Below, one piece after another: positions 53,859-62,765 of a stretch of 64,000 nt of DNA. Position numbers and translations under genes: made by a program. How positions within the stretch are numbered: position 1 is the stretch's first letter; every line of letters starts with the position of its first letter. Below the pieces are notes generated by a model, which was not told the origin of the DNA, did no database searches, and saw only the letters and a list, made by a program, of their open reading frames with translations. Source of the DNA: Kitasatospora sp. NBC_00374 (GTDB lineage Bacteria > Actinomycetota > Actinomycetes > Streptomycetales > Streptomycetaceae); NCBI RefSeq assembly GCF_041434935.1, contig NZ_CP107964.1, positions 2,666,001 through 2,730,000 of the forward strand, in the 5' to 3' direction.

Positions 53859-54737
53859 ATGAACGCTTCTCCGCTCTCGCCTGCCCCGACGCAGGCACCC
53901 GCCCCCCAGGGCAACACCCTCTACGGGGGTGTCACCAACCGTCGGGTCACCGTCCGCGACCTGGCCGCCGCCAAGCAGCGCGGCGAGCGCTGGTCGATGC
54001 TGACCGCCTACGACGCGCTGACCGCCGGCGTCTTCGACGAGGCCGGCATCCCGGTGCTGCTGGTCGGCGACTCGGCCGGCAACTGTCACCTCGGCTACGA
54101 GACCACGGTGCCGGTCACCATGGACCAGATGGTGATGCTGTCCGCCGCCGTGGTCCGCGGCACCAAGCGGGCCATGGTCGTCGGCGACATGCCGTTCGGC
54201 TCGTACCAGGAGTCCCCCGGCCAGGCCATGCACAACGCGGCCCGGCTGATGAAGGAGGCCGGGGTCGGCGCGGTCAAGCTGGAGGGCGGCGAGCGCAGCG
54301 CCCGCTCGATCGAGCTGCTGGTCGAGGCCGGCATCCCGGTGATGGCCCACATCGGGCTGACCCCGCAGTCGGTGCACGCGCTCGGCGGCTACCCCGTCCA
54401 GGGCCGCGGCGACGAAGCGGCCCACCAGCTGCTGCGCGACGCCAAGGCCGTCCAGCAGGCCGGCGCCTTCGCGGTCGTGCTGGAGGCCGTCCCGGCCGAG
54501 CTCGCCGGGCAGGTCACCGAGCAGCTGGTGATCCCGACCGTCGGCATCGGCGCCGGTGCCGGGACCGACGCCCAGGTGCTGGTCTGGACCGACATGGCCG
54601 GTATGACCGCCGGCCGGGTGCCGAAGTTCGTCAAGCAGTACGCCAACCTGCGGGCCGTCCTCGGCGACGCCGCCCGCGAGTTCGCGGCCGAGGTCGGCGC
54701 CGGCACCTTCCCGGCGCCGGAGCACACCTTCAAGTAG
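53859..54737 (+). CDS. panB: 3-methyl-2-oxobutanoate hydroxymethyltransferase PanB
   Basis: Adds a hydroxymethyl group from 5,10-methylene-THF to 2-oxoisovalerate in pantothenate synthesis. The 292-residue protein has [38 protein letters not shown] (metal-binding Asp), [27 protein letters not shown] with the catalytic-region Glu in FAVVLEAVP, and IPTVGIGAG. The first 25 residues are a Pro/Ala extension usual in actinobacteria. CAGGAG precedes ATG 53859. A long hairpin follows. Confidence 0.95.
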   Translation: MNASPLSPAPTQAPAPQGNTLYGGVTNRRVTVRDLAAAKQRGERWSMLTAYDALTAGVFDEAGIPVLLVGDSAGNCHLGYETTVPVTMDQMVMLSAAVVRGTKRAMVVGDMPFGSYQESPGQAMHNAARLMKEAGVGAVKLEGGERSARSIELLVEAGIPVMAHIGLTPQSVHALGGYPVQGRGDEAAHQLLRDAKAVQQAGAFAVVLEAVPAELAGQVTEQLVIPTVGIGAGAGTDAQVLVWTDMAGMTAGRVPKFVKQYANLRAVLGDAAREFAAEVGAGTFPAPEHTFK

Positions 54738-54746
54738 CGGCCCGCC

Positions 54747-54783
54747 GCCCGTCCGGCCCGGCGAAACGCCGGGCCGGACGGGC
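54747..54783 (+). terminator. Long hairpin after panB
   Basis: A perfect 17-bp stem (arms 54747-54763 and 54767-54783) with an AAA loop, 10 bp after the panB stop. It insulates panB from the ABC operon promoter. Confidence 0.8.
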
Positions 54784-54796
54784 GCGACGGCAGCAC

Positions 54797-54845
54797 GACA
54801 GCCCGCTGTCAGCGGCGACAGCGCCCTGACAGCGCCCTGGCAGCG
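54797..54845 (+). promoter_or_regulatory. SARP-type heptad repeats upstream of the ABC exporter
   Basis: Heptads GACAGCC (54797), GTCAGCG (54808), GACAGCG (54817), GACAGCG (54828) and GGCAGCG (54839) occur with 11, 9, 11 and 11 bp steps. The last ends 20 bp before the ATG. Eight bases further is CAGCCT (54854-54859), a possible -10 of a leaderless transcript. Eleven-bp heptads placed 8 bp from the -10 are the known SARP binding design. Confidence 0.65.
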
Positions 54846-54865
54846 GGGCCGGGCAGCCTGACGGC

Positions 54866-55882
54866 ATGACAGGAATCGCCACCGCCCCGAACGACCGGGG
54901 ACAGCGCACCAACGCCGTCGAGGTCCGCGGCATCGTGAAGCACTACGGCGCGACCAAGGCGCTCGACGGCGTCGACCTCACCGTCCGCGAAGGCACCGTA
55001 CTCGGTCTGCTCGGCCCGAACGGCGCCGGCAAGACCACCCTGGTCCGGGTGCTCTCCACGCTGATCAAGCCGGATGCCGGCACCGCCTTCGTCGGCGGCT
55101 ACGACGTCCTGCGCCAGCCGAAGCAGCTGCGCCGCACCATCGGCCTGACCGGGCAGTACGCCTCGGTCGACGAGCTGCTCTCCGGCTACGAGAACCTCTA
55201 CCTGATCGGGCGCCTGCTGGACCTCTCCGGCAAGGAGTCCAAGGCCCGGGCCGCCGAGCTGCTGGAGCGCTTCTCGCTGACCGAGGCCGCCAAGCGCCCG
55301 GCCAAGACCTACTCGGGCGGTATGCGCCGGCGCCTCGACCTCGCCGCCAGCATGATCGGCCGGCCCAAGGTGCTCTACCTGGACGAGCCCACCACCGGCC
55401 TCGACCCGCGGACCCGCAACGAGGTCTGGGACGAGGTGCAGCGGATGGTAGGCGAGGGCTCGACCGTCCTGCTGACCACCCAGTACATGGAGGAGGCCGA
55501 GCAGCTCGCCCACGAGCTGACCGTCATCGACCGCGGCCGGGTGATCGCCAACGGCGGGATCGAGGAGCTGAAGACCCAGGTCGGCGGCCAGACCCTGCAG
55601 GTCCGGCCGGTGCACCCGGCCGAGCTGCCCGAGATGGTCCGCTGCCTGCAGGAGACCGGCATCGGTGCGACCTTCTCCGCCGACACCGGGCTGCTCTCGG
55701 TGCCGATCGCCGGCGACGACCAACTCACCGCCGTGATCGGCGTGCTGGGCGGCCGCGGCTTCGCCCTCGCCGGCATCGACACCAAGCTGCCCAGCCTGGA
55801 CGAGGTCTTCCTGGCGATCACCGGCAAGCCGGCCGGCGCCGAGCCCACCGCCCCGACCCTCACGAAGGAGCCCGTGGCATGA
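54866..55882 (+). CDS. DrrA-type ABC transporter ATP-binding protein
   Basis: A 338-residue ATPase of the daunorubicin-resistance DrrA family. Walker A is LLGPNGAGKTTL, signature YSGGMRRRLDLAASM, Walker B KVLYLDEPTTGLDP, with the H-loop replaced by Gln (LLTTQYMEEAEQLA), as is usual in DrrA proteins. The C-terminal DrrA region extends from about 225 to 330. It pairs with the permease whose start overlaps its stop (ATGA). It exports an unknown, possibly antibiotic-like, molecule. No ribosome binding site precedes ATG 54866, in keeping with a leaderless mRNA. Confidence 0.9.
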   Translation: MTGIATAPNDRGQRTNAVEVRGIVKHYGATKALDGVDLTVREGTVLGLLGPNGAGKTTLVRVLSTLIKPDAGTAFVGGYDVLRQPKQLRRTIGLTGQYASVDELLSGYENLYLIGRLLDLSGKESKARAAELLERFSLTEAAKRPAKTYSGGMRRRLDLAASMIGRPKVLYLDEPTTGLDPRTRNEVWDEVQRMVGEGSTVLLTTQYMEEAEQLAHELTVIDRGRVIANGGIEELKTQVGGQTLQVRPVHPAELPEMVRCLQETGIGATFSADTGLLSVPIAGDDQLTAVIGVLGGRGFALAGIDTKLPSLDEVFLAITGKPAGAEPTAPTLTKEPVA

Positions 55883-56688
55883 GCGCCGCGACCCTGGCCC
55901 CCGGCCACCTGGACGACTCCCGGATCGGCCTGCGCGCGAGCGTGCGCCACGTCGGGGCACTGACCCGGCGCAACCTGATGCGGATCAAGGCCGACCCGGA
56001 GTCCATGCTGGACGCCCTGCTGATCCCGGTCGTCTTCACCGTGCTGTTCGTCTACGTGTTCGGCGGCGCGGTGGCCGGCACCCAGCAGGACTACATCCAG
56101 TGGATGATCCCCGGCCTGCTCGGCACCACCGGCCTCAACCTGGCGATGTCGGTGGGCACCGGCCTGAACAGCGACTTCCAGACCGGCGTCATGGACCGGT
56201 TCCGCACTCTGCCGATCGGGCGCGCGGCGGTGCTGCTGTCGAAGATCGCGGCGGAGACCTGCCGGGCGCTGGTCTCCTTCACCATCCTGATCGCCTTCGC
56301 GATGCTGATCGGGCTGCGGATCAAGACCGGCTTCCCGGAGCTGCTGGCCGCCGTCGGCCTGTCCCTGGTGTTCGGCATGTCGATCGTGTGGATCTCGATG
56401 CTGCTGGGCATGGCCATGCGCAGCGCCCAGGCGGTCCAGGGGGTGGGGATGCTGGTGATCATGCCGCTGCAGTTCGGCAGCTCGATCTTCGCGCCCACCA
56501 CCACCATGCCCGGCTGGCTGCAGACCTTCACCGAGTACAACCCGCTCTCGGCACTGGCCGACGCCTGCCGCAACCTGATCAACGGCGGGCCGCTGGCCCA
56601 CTCGGTGACCGTGGTGCTGGTCTGCTCCGCGGTGATCACCGCGGTCACCGCCCCGCTGGCGGTCGCCCGCTTCCGCAAGCGCACCTGA
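55879..56688 (+). CDS. DrrB-type ABC-2 transporter permease
   Basis: A 269-residue membrane protein with six hydrophobic helices and the ABC-2 signature near the fourth to sixth (LGMAMRSAQAVQGVGMLVIM, FIAPT-like FAPTTTMPGWLQTF, EYNPLSALADACRNLINGGP). It forms the channel of the exporter with the DrrA-like ATPase, with a 4-bp ATGA overlap between genes. It ends 17 bp before the stop of the convergent SARP regulator gene, so both ends share little termination space. Confidence 0.9.
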   Translation: MSAATLAPGHLDDSRIGLRASVRHVGALTRRNLMRIKADPESMLDALLIPVVFTVLFVYVFGGAVAGTQQDYIQWMIPGLLGTTGLNLAMSVGTGLNSDFQTGVMDRFRTLPIGRAAVLLSKIAAETCRALVSFTILIAFAMLIGLRIKTGFPELLAAVGLSLVFGMSIVWISMLLGMAMRSAQAVQGVGMLVIMPLQFGSSIFAPTTTMPGWLQTFTEYNPLSALADACRNLINGGPLAHSVTVVLVCSAVITAVTAPLAVARFRKRT

Positions 56689-56704
56689 GGCCGGGCCGAC
56701 CCCA

Positions 56705-59700
56705 CTAGAAGTCCCCGGGGTCGTTGAGCAGGGCGGTCGCCTCCGAGAGCGTGAGGCGGCCGCCCTCCTCGACCGCCGCCCGGTACTCCTGCGGGCCGAG
56801 CAGGGCCATCAGCCCGTCACCGGTCCGCGCCCGCTCCGTCCGTTCCAGGATCGAACCCATCGCGCCGTGCAGGCCGAGGTGCGCGCCCAGCAGGACGGCC
56901 CCGCGCCGGGCCGCCCGCGGCTCGTCCCGCTGCTCGGCGTAGCCGAGCATGATCGCGGACGCGGGCAGCAGCAGCAGCATGCTCATGTGCTCGGCGAAGA
57001 CCGTGGCGACGCCCCCGACCCGGACGATCCGACGGCGGCTCTCCCGCACGAGCTCGATCCCGCGCACCGCATCGCCGGACCGGCTCGCCACCCAGCCGCG
57101 CAGGCAGGAGACGATGCCCTCGAAGATCTCCGGCGCGATCGGCCCGAAGGTGTCCTGGTCCGCCACCAGCAGGTCCAGCTGCTCGTCGGCCTGCGGGTAC
57201 TGCGCGCGCTCGACGTGGATGCTGCACAGCACCAGCCGCCCGTACAGCATCGCGCCGTCCGCCGACTGGTTGCCCTTGCGCACACTGTCCAGCGCGGCCC
57301 GCACCAGCCGCTCGCCCTCCACCGGGTCCAGCTCGTACAGGGCCTCGCCCAGCCGGGCCTGGAGCAGCGGCACCTCCTGCGGGGCGCCGAGCTCCTCGGC
57401 CAGCTCGATCGCCCGCCGGTAGGCCTCGGTCGCGCCGACCGCGTCACCGCGTTTGGCCACGTTCTCGGCCTTGGAGGAGTACGCCTCGGACATCCCCCAG
57501 ATGTCGCCGAGCTCGATGGACAGGGCCAGCGCCTCCTCGCTGTCCCGCACGGCCTGGTCCAGGCCCCCCACCCAGTCGTTCAGCAGCCGGGCGCGGATCT
57601 GCAGCACGAAGGCCAGATCCGTCGGCCGGCCGTGCCGGCGGGCCCCCGCCACCGCGTCGTCCAGCAGGCCGACCAGCTGGTCGATGTCGCCCGACAGGAA
57701 GGCGGCGAACACCCGCAGCAGCACCGGGAAGCGGTACGACTGCGGCAGGTCCGGCGTGTAGGCCGCCAGGACCCGGTCGGCGTGGGCCGCCGTCTCCGGT
57801 TCGCCGAACGCCGAGAGGTTGCCGGTGAACCGGGCGACCAGCCGGTGGATGTGGAGCTGGCGCCTGGCCTCCTCCAGCTGGGTGCGCGGCAGCGGCAGCG
57901 GCACCGCCAGCGGGTCGACCTCCAGCGGAACCGGCGCCGGGGCGTCCTCGGCGAACGGGTCCGGGCCGAGCGCGCACACCTGCTCGTACCAGGTGTACGC
58001 CTCCTCGCGGTAGTTGCGCAGTGACCAGAACCAGCTCATCGCCAGCGCGAGCACCAGCGCCTGCTGCTCGTCCCGGGTGTCGACCGCGCGGCGCAGGGCG
58101 GCCCGGATGTTGTCCTGCTCGCGTTCCAGTACGGCCAGCCAGTGGATCTGCCGGGGGCCCCGCAGGCTCCGGTCGGCGGCGCGGACGAGCTCGCGGTAGG
58201 AGGCGGCGTGACGGTCCGCCACCCGTTCCGCCTCGCCGGAGGCGGCGAGGCGTTCGGCGGCGTACTCGTGGATGGTCTCCAGCATCCAGTACCGGGGCTC
58301 CGCGCCCAGCCCCGCCACCACGAGCGACTTGTCGACCAGCGAGAGCAGGAGGTCGGCGACCTCCTGGGCGGGCACGTCGGCGTCGTCGGCGAGGACCTGC
58401 TCGGCGCTCTCCAGGGTGCAGCCGCCGGCGAAGACCGACAGCCGGCGCAGGACCGCCCGCTCGCGTTTGCCGAGCAGGTCCCAGCTCCAGTCGACCACCG
58501 CGCGCAGGGTCTGCTGACGCGGCAGCAGCGTGCGGGAGCCGGCGGTGAGCAGGGCGAAGCGGCCGTCCAGGCGGTCGGCTATCTGGCGGGGGGTCAGGCC
58601 GCGCAGCCGGGCGGCGGCGAGCTCGATGGCGAGCGGGAGGCCGTCCAGCCGGCGGCAGATCTCGGCGCAGGCCCGCGGGTCGTCGGCCGGGTCGAAGCCG
58701 GGGCGGGCGGCGGCGCCGCGCTCGGCCAGCAGGCGCAGCGCGGCGGCGTCCGGCAGCGGCTCGACCGGCAGCACCCGCTCACCGGGGACGCCGAGCGGCT
58801 CGCGGCTGGTGGCGAGGATCGTCAGGCCCGGGCACTCGGCGAGCAGCTGGTCGGCGAGCTCGGCGGCGGCCTGGATCAGGTGTTCGCAGTTGTCCAGGAC
58901 CAGCAGCATCCGGCGCCGGGCGCAGTGGTCGACGATCCGGCGCAGCGGGTCCCGCTCGCGGGCCTCGATCGCCTCGGCGACGGCGCCGCCGGTGTGCAGG
59001 ACGGTCTCGCGCAGGCCGAGTGCGGAGAACACGGCGCCGGGGACCGCGGCCGGGTCCTCCAGCGGGGCGAGCTCGGCCAGCCAGACACCGTCCGGCCAGG
59101 CGCCGTCGGCCTGTGCGGCGCGGCCGGCCTCGACCGACAGCCGGGTCTTGCCGGAGCCGCCGGGGCCGGTGAGGGTGGTCAGCCGGCCGTCGGCCAGCGT
59201 CCGGCCGAGGGCGGCCAGGTCGTGGTCGCGGCCGACGAAGCTGGTCAGCCGGGGGCGCAGGTTGCCGCCGGTGCGGGCCGGCCGGGGCGTCTCGGCCGGG
59301 GCCTGCGTTTGCGCCTCGGGGGCGGCCGGGGCGAGCAGTTGCCGGTGCAGGGCCTGCAGGTCGCGGCCGGGGTCGGTGCCGAGCCGGTCGGCGAGGATCC
59401 GCCGGGCGGTCTCGTACTGCTGGAGGGCCTCGGCGGTGCGGCCGTCCTGGTGCAGGGCGCGGATCAGCAGGGCGTGCAGCTGTTCGTCCAGCGGGCGCTG
59501 TACGCACAGTTCGGCCAGTTCGGCGGTGAGGTGGCCGCCCCGGCCGAGTGTGAGGTCGGCGGTGATCCGGTGCCGGCGGGCCTCGTCGTGCTGGGCCTCC
59601 AGCCGGGCGGCGGGGCCGCCGCGGTCGGGCAGGTCGGCCAGGGCGGGGCCGCGCCACAGGGCGAGGGCGGCGTGCAGATCCTCGGCCGCGCGGGCGTGGT

Positions 59701-60046
59701 CGCCGTCGGCGAGGGCCCGTCGTCCCTGGTCCGCCAGCCGCTGGAAGTCGCCGACGTCGGTCGTGCCGCCGGTCAGCCAGTAGCCGGCCGGGCCGTAGCC
59801 GATCTCCGCGCGGCCGACGGTACGGCGCAGCCGGCCGACCAGGGTCTGCAGGGAGGCGGCGGAGTCCTGCGGCGGGTCCGCGTCCCAGACCTCCTCGACC
59901 AGCAGCTCGGCCGGGACGGGCCGGCCCTGGCGCAGCACCAGGGCGGCCAGCAGGGCGCGCAGCCGGGCACCGCCGAGCGGGACCGGGGTGCCGTCGTCGC
60001 GGTGGGCCGTGGTGGTGCCGAGGATGCCGTAGTGCACGGGGACCAT
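56705..60046 (-). CDS. Large SARP/AfsR-type regulator with ATPase and helical repeat domains
   Basis: A 1,113-residue transcription activator. The N-terminal winged helix (about 1-95; YGILGTTTAHRDDGTPVPLG) and BTAD domain (about 100-245; FQRLADQGRRALADGDHARA, LHALLIRALHQDGRTAEALQ) are the SARP DNA-binding unit. An NB-ARC/AAA ATPase follows (LTSFVGRDHDLAAL, P-loop LTGPGGSGKTRL near 292-300, Walker B MLLVLDNCEHL). The C-terminal 450 residues are TPR-like helices. Such AfsR-like proteins activate secondary-metabolite or export genes. The neighbouring ABC operon has SARP-type heptads. ATG 60046 or GTG 60037. Confidence 0.88.
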   Translation of the reverse strand: MVPVHYGILGTTTAHRDDGTPVPLGGARLRALLAALVLRQGRPVPAELLVEEVWDADPPQDSAASLQTLVGRLRRTVGRAEIGYGPAGYWLTGGTTDVGDFQRLADQGRRALADGDHARAAEDLHAALALWRGPALADLPDRGGPAARLEAQHDEARRHRITADLTLGRGGHLTAELAELCVQRPLDEQLHALLIRALHQDGRTAEALQQYETARRILADRLGTDPGRDLQALHRQLLAPAAPEAQTQAPAETPRPARTGGNLRPRLTSFVGRDHDLAALGRTLADGRLTTLTGPGGSGKTRLSVEAGRAAQADGAWPDGVWLAELAPLEDPAAVPGAVFSALGLRETVLHTGGAVAEAIEARERDPLRRIVDHCARRRMLLVLDNCEHLIQAAAELADQLLAECPGLTILATSREPLGVPGERVLPVEPLPDAAALRLLAERGAAARPGFDPADDPRACAEICRRLDGLPLAIELAAARLRGLTPRQIADRLDGRFALLTAGSRTLLPRQQTLRAVVDWSWDLLGKRERAVLRRLSVFAGGCTLESAEQVLADDADVPAQEVADLLLSLVDKSLVVAGLGAEPRYWMLETIHEYAAERLAASGEAERVADRHAASYRELVRAADRSLRGPRQIHWLAVLEREQDNIRAALRRAVDTRDEQQALVLALAMSWFWSLRNYREEAYTWYEQVCALGPDPFAEDAPAPVPLEVDPLAVPLPLPRTQLEEARRQLHIHRLVARFTGNLSAFGEPETAAHADRVLAAYTPDLPQSYRFPVLLRVFAAFLSGDIDQLVGLLDDAVAGARRHGRPTDLAFVLQIRARLLNDWVGGLDQAVRDSEEALALSIELGDIWGMSEAYSSKAENVAKRGDAVGATEAYRRAIELAEELGAPQEVPLLQARLGEALYELDPVEGERLVRAALDSVRKGNQSADGAMLYGRLVLCSIHVERAQYPQADEQLDLLVADQDTFGPIAPEIFEGIVSCLRGWVASRSGDAVRGIELVRESRRRIVRVGGVATVFAEHMSMLLLLPASAIMLGYAEQRDEPRAARRGAVLLGAHLGLHGAMGSILERTERARTGDGLMALLGPQEYRAAVEEGGRLTLSEATALLNDPGDF

Positions 60047-60220
60047 TCTGGTGGACGTCCGGGGAGCCGCACGCCCTTTACCGCCGCCGGAACGGCTCCG
60101 GGTCGCCGGACGTTCACCGGGGGTCGCCCCTGCCGAGGGCCGGGAAGGGTTGTCCGGCCGCCCGGCACCCGGCATGATCGTCCCTCTGCCCGTCCCACCA
60201 GTCCCCGGAGTCCAGCCACC

Positions 60221-61030
60221 ATGACCTATGCCACCGCCGACCGCCGCAGCGAGGAGAACCGGATCAGCCCGGTCTTCTGGGTGCTGCTCGCGATCCTGGG
60301 CACCTCCGCGTGGGCGGTGGCCACCGGCTACGGCAGCTCGCGCTTCGGGGTCTTCCTGTTCGTGGTCGCCGGCTGGATGGTCTCGCTCTGCCTGCACGAG
60401 TACGCGCACGCGCGCACCGCGCTGCACGGCGGCGACATCACGATCGGGGCCAAGGGCTATCTGACCCTCAACCCGTTCAAGTACGCGCACGCCGTGCTGA
60501 GCTTCGTGCTGCCGGTGGTCTTCGTGATCATGGGCGGTATCGGCCTGCCGGGCGGCGCGGTCTTCATCGAACGGCACCGGATCCAGGGCCGGCTGAAGCA
60601 CAGCCTGATCTCCGCCGCCGGGCCGCTGGTGAACCTGGCGTTCGGCGTGGTGCTGCTGGTGCTGGTCGGCGGGGGCGTGTTCGACGACCCGTCCCTGCCC
60701 AGCCAGTTCGACGGCCACGAGGTGCCGGTGTCGCCGTTCCCCGCGGCGCTCGCCTTCCTGGCGTATCTGCAGATCACCGCGGCGATCCTGAACTTCCTGC
60801 CGGTCCCGGGGCTGGACGGCTACGGGATCCTGGAGCCCTGGCTCTCGTACCGGACCAGGCGCGCGGTCGAGCCGTACGCCCCGTACGGGATGCTGGCGCT
60901 GTTCGTGGTGATCTGGCAGACCGAGGCCGGCCGGTGGCTGAGCGACCTGGCGCTGGGGTTCATCGGCCTGTTCGGCGTGCAGGACTACGTGGTGGCCGTC
61001 GGGGACGCGCTGTTCCGGTTCTGGAAGTAG
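60221..61030 (+). CDS. Site-2 protease family (M50) membrane metalloprotease
   Basis: A 269-residue membrane protein with about six helices. The zinc motif HEYAHA (HExxH) lies in helix 2 (MVSLCLHEYAHARTALHGGD), and the second motif NFLPVPGLDGYG supplies the Asp ligand in a later helix. Site-2 family proteases cut transmembrane substrates such as anti-sigma factors; compact forms of this length have no PDZ domain. ATG 60221 follows GGAG. Its substrate is unknown. Confidence 0.88.
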   Translation: MTYATADRRSEENRISPVFWVLLAILGTSAWAVATGYGSSRFGVFLFVVAGWMVSLCLHEYAHARTALHGGDITIGAKGYLTLNPFKYAHAVLSFVLPVVFVIMGGIGLPGGAVFIERHRIQGRLKHSLISAAGPLVNLAFGVVLLVLVGGGVFDDPSLPSQFDGHEVPVSPFPAALAFLAYLQITAAILNFLPVPGLDGYGILEPWLSYRTRRAVEPYAPYGMLALFVVIWQTEAGRWLSDLALGFIGLFGVQDYVVAVGDALFRFWK

Positions 61031-61065
61031 CCCCCGGCCCGCCCGGACGACCGGTCAGGCCGCGG

Positions 61066-61257
61066 TCAGGCCTGCTGCTCGGCGGCGCGGGCCCGCTCGA
61101 TCCGGTCCTTGCGGACGTAGAACCAGGCCATGTTGCTGGCGACACCGGCCATCAGCACCCAGACGACCCCGAACCAGTTGCCCTCCACGAAGGAGACGAC
61201 GGCCGCCGTGACGGCGAGCACGAGGACGATCGAGGCGAGCAGGGCGTTGCGGGGCAT
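61066..61257 (-). CDS. Small two-helix membrane protein
   Basis: A 63-residue protein: two hydrophobic helices (NALLASIVLVLAVTAAVVSF and WFGVVWVLMAGVASNMAWFY) and a basic C-terminal tail (VRKDRIERARAAEQQA). ATG 61257 has GGAG eight bases upstream. Unknown function. It converges on the site-2 protease gene. Confidence 0.65.
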   Translation of the reverse strand: MPRNALLASIVLVLAVTAAVVSFVEGNWFGVVWVLMAGVASNMAWFYVRKDRIERARAAEQQA

Positions 61258-61388
61258 GGCGGGAGCTCCTGGCTGGGGGCGCCCCGGCGGGGGCCGGGGC
61301 GGGGTGGTCACCGTCCATTGTCGCCGAAGGGCCGCCTCGGGCGGGTCGAGGGGGCCCTTCGGGTGTCGGACGCGGTCCGGGCCGGGGC

Positions 61389-62093
61389 TCAGATGTCGGT
61401 GACCCGCAGACCGGCGTGGGCCTTGTAGCGGCGGTTGACCGAGATCAGGTTGGCGACCAGCGACTCCACCTGGTGGGCGTTGCGCAGCCGGCCGGCGAAG
61501 ACGCCGCGCATGCCGGGGATCCGCTCGGCGAGGGCCTGCACCAGGTCGGTGGCGGCGCGCTCGTCGCCGAGCACCATCACGTCGGTGTCGATCCGCTCGA
61601 TCGTGCGGTCCTGCAGCAGCACCGCGGACAGGTGGTGGAAGGCGGCCGTCACCCGGGAGTCGGGCAGCAGGGCGGCGGCCTGCTGGGCGGCGCTGCCCTC
61701 CTCGGGCTTGAGCGCGTAGGCGCCCTGCTTGTCGAAGCCCAGCGGGTTGACGCAGTCGACGACGATCTTGCCGGCCAGCTCGGCGCGGAGCGCGGTGAGG
61801 GTGGCGGCGTGTCCGTCCCACGGCACCGCGATGATCACGATGTCGCTCTCCCGCGCGCAGGTCGCGTTGTCCGCGCCGCGGACCCCCGGGCCCAGCTCGG
61901 CGGCGGCGGCCTCGGCCCGGTCGGCCGTCCGGGAGCCGATGATCACCTGCTGGCCGGCGGCGGCGAGCCGGTAGGCGAGGCCGCGGCCCTGGTCCCCGGT
62001 GCCACCCAGGACACCGACCACCAGCTCGGATACCTCGGGCTGCGCGGGGGTGGCGGCGGCAGCGGGTGCGTTCACTGAATCGGGGTGCGTCAT
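61389..62093 (-). CDS. F420H2:NADPH oxidoreductase (NpdG/Fno family)
   Basis: A 234-residue soluble enzyme that moves hydride between NADPH and cofactor F420. The Rossmann start VVGVLGGTGDQGRGLAYRLA is followed by IIGSRTADRAEAAA (NADPH-selective Ser/Arg), IVIIAVPWDGHAATL, VDCVNPLGFD and the F420-binding AAFHHLSAVLL. F420 reductases serve many streptomycete oxidoreductases, possibly including the PPOX protein at 10924. ATG 62093. It is divergent from the hypothetical gene at 62141. Confidence 0.88.
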   Translation of the reverse strand: MTHPDSVNAPAAAATPAQPEVSELVVGVLGGTGDQGRGLAYRLAAAGQQVIIGSRTADRAEAAAAELGPGVRGADNATCARESDIVIIAVPWDGHAATLTALRAELAGKIVVDCVNPLGFDKQGAYALKPEEGSAAQQAAALLPDSRVTAAFHHLSAVLLQDRTIERIDTDVMVLGDERAATDLVQALAERIPGMRGVFAGRLRNAHQVESLVANLISVNRRYKAHAGLRVTDI

Positions 62094-62140
62094 GCGGAAG
62101 ATCCTGCCAAAGCCGGGGCCGCTGCTCCACGCTGTGCCCC

Positions 62141-62722
62141 ATGGACGCACTGAGAGTTTCAGCACTCCGTGAGGCGTTGGCGGGCAGCGGCTGGCCCGAG
62201 TCCACCCTGGAGTTCGGCGGGGAGCTGCGCCGTTCGGTGGCCGGCCGCGGCACGCGCGGGCTGCTGCTGGTCGGCACCGCCGGGTACGAGCCCTGGCACC
62301 TGGCGGCCCATCTGGGTGACGAGGCCCTGCGGTCGGGCGCCGCCGCGCTGGCCCCGACGCTGCTGCGGCACGTCGTACCGCCGGGCGCGCCGGCCCACCT
62401 GGCGCACGGTCTGCGGCGGCTGACCGAGAGCCCGCGCGGGACGACGGTACTGGTGGTGGCCCCCGGGGCGGCCGACGAGCGGCTGCTGGAGCGGATCCAG
62501 GACGCCCGGCGCGGCGGTGCGGCGGTCTTCGCCCTGGACGGCGGCGAGGAGGAGCTGGGCCCGCTGGCGCACCAGCGGCTGGCCGTCCCGGGCGCCGCCG
62601 AGGAGCCCTTCGAGCTGCTCCAGCACCTGGTCGGCAGCGCCGCCGGGGCGGCACGTCGGCCGCTGCCCCGGTGGCGGCGGCTGGCCGTCCGGCTGGCCGG
62701 TTCGCCCGCCCTGCACTGGTAA
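62141..62722 (+). CDS. Hypothetical soluble protein
   Basis: A 193-residue Ala/Leu/Arg-rich protein (MDALRVSALREALAGSGWPE...). Alternating beta/alpha segments (GLLLVGTAGYEPWHLAAHLG, TTVLVVAPGAADERLL, AVFALDGGEEEL) suggest a small Rossmann-like fold. No catalytic motif is recognised. The ATG follows a weak site. It lies 47 bp from the divergent F420 reductase gene and 43 bp before the MFS gene, so it may be co-transcribed with the latter. Confidence 0.6.
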   Translation: MDALRVSALREALAGSGWPESTLEFGGELRRSVAGRGTRGLLLVGTAGYEPWHLAAHLGDEALRSGAAALAPTLLRHVVPPGAPAHLAHGLRRLTESPRGTTVLVVAPGAADERLLERIQDARRGGAAVFALDGGEEELGPLAHQRLAVPGAAEEPFELLQHLVGSAAGAARRPLPRWRRLAVRLAGSPALHW

Positions 62723-62765
62723 TTCGTTTGCCTCCCGTACCCGGCCGGGTCGATGCTCTCGGTCT

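Noticed and set aside
56705..60718. A 1,337-residue minus-strand frame extending past 60046
   Set aside because: The part before 60046 overlaps the site-2 protease gene and has shadow composition; the SARP family begins at MVPVHYGILGTT.
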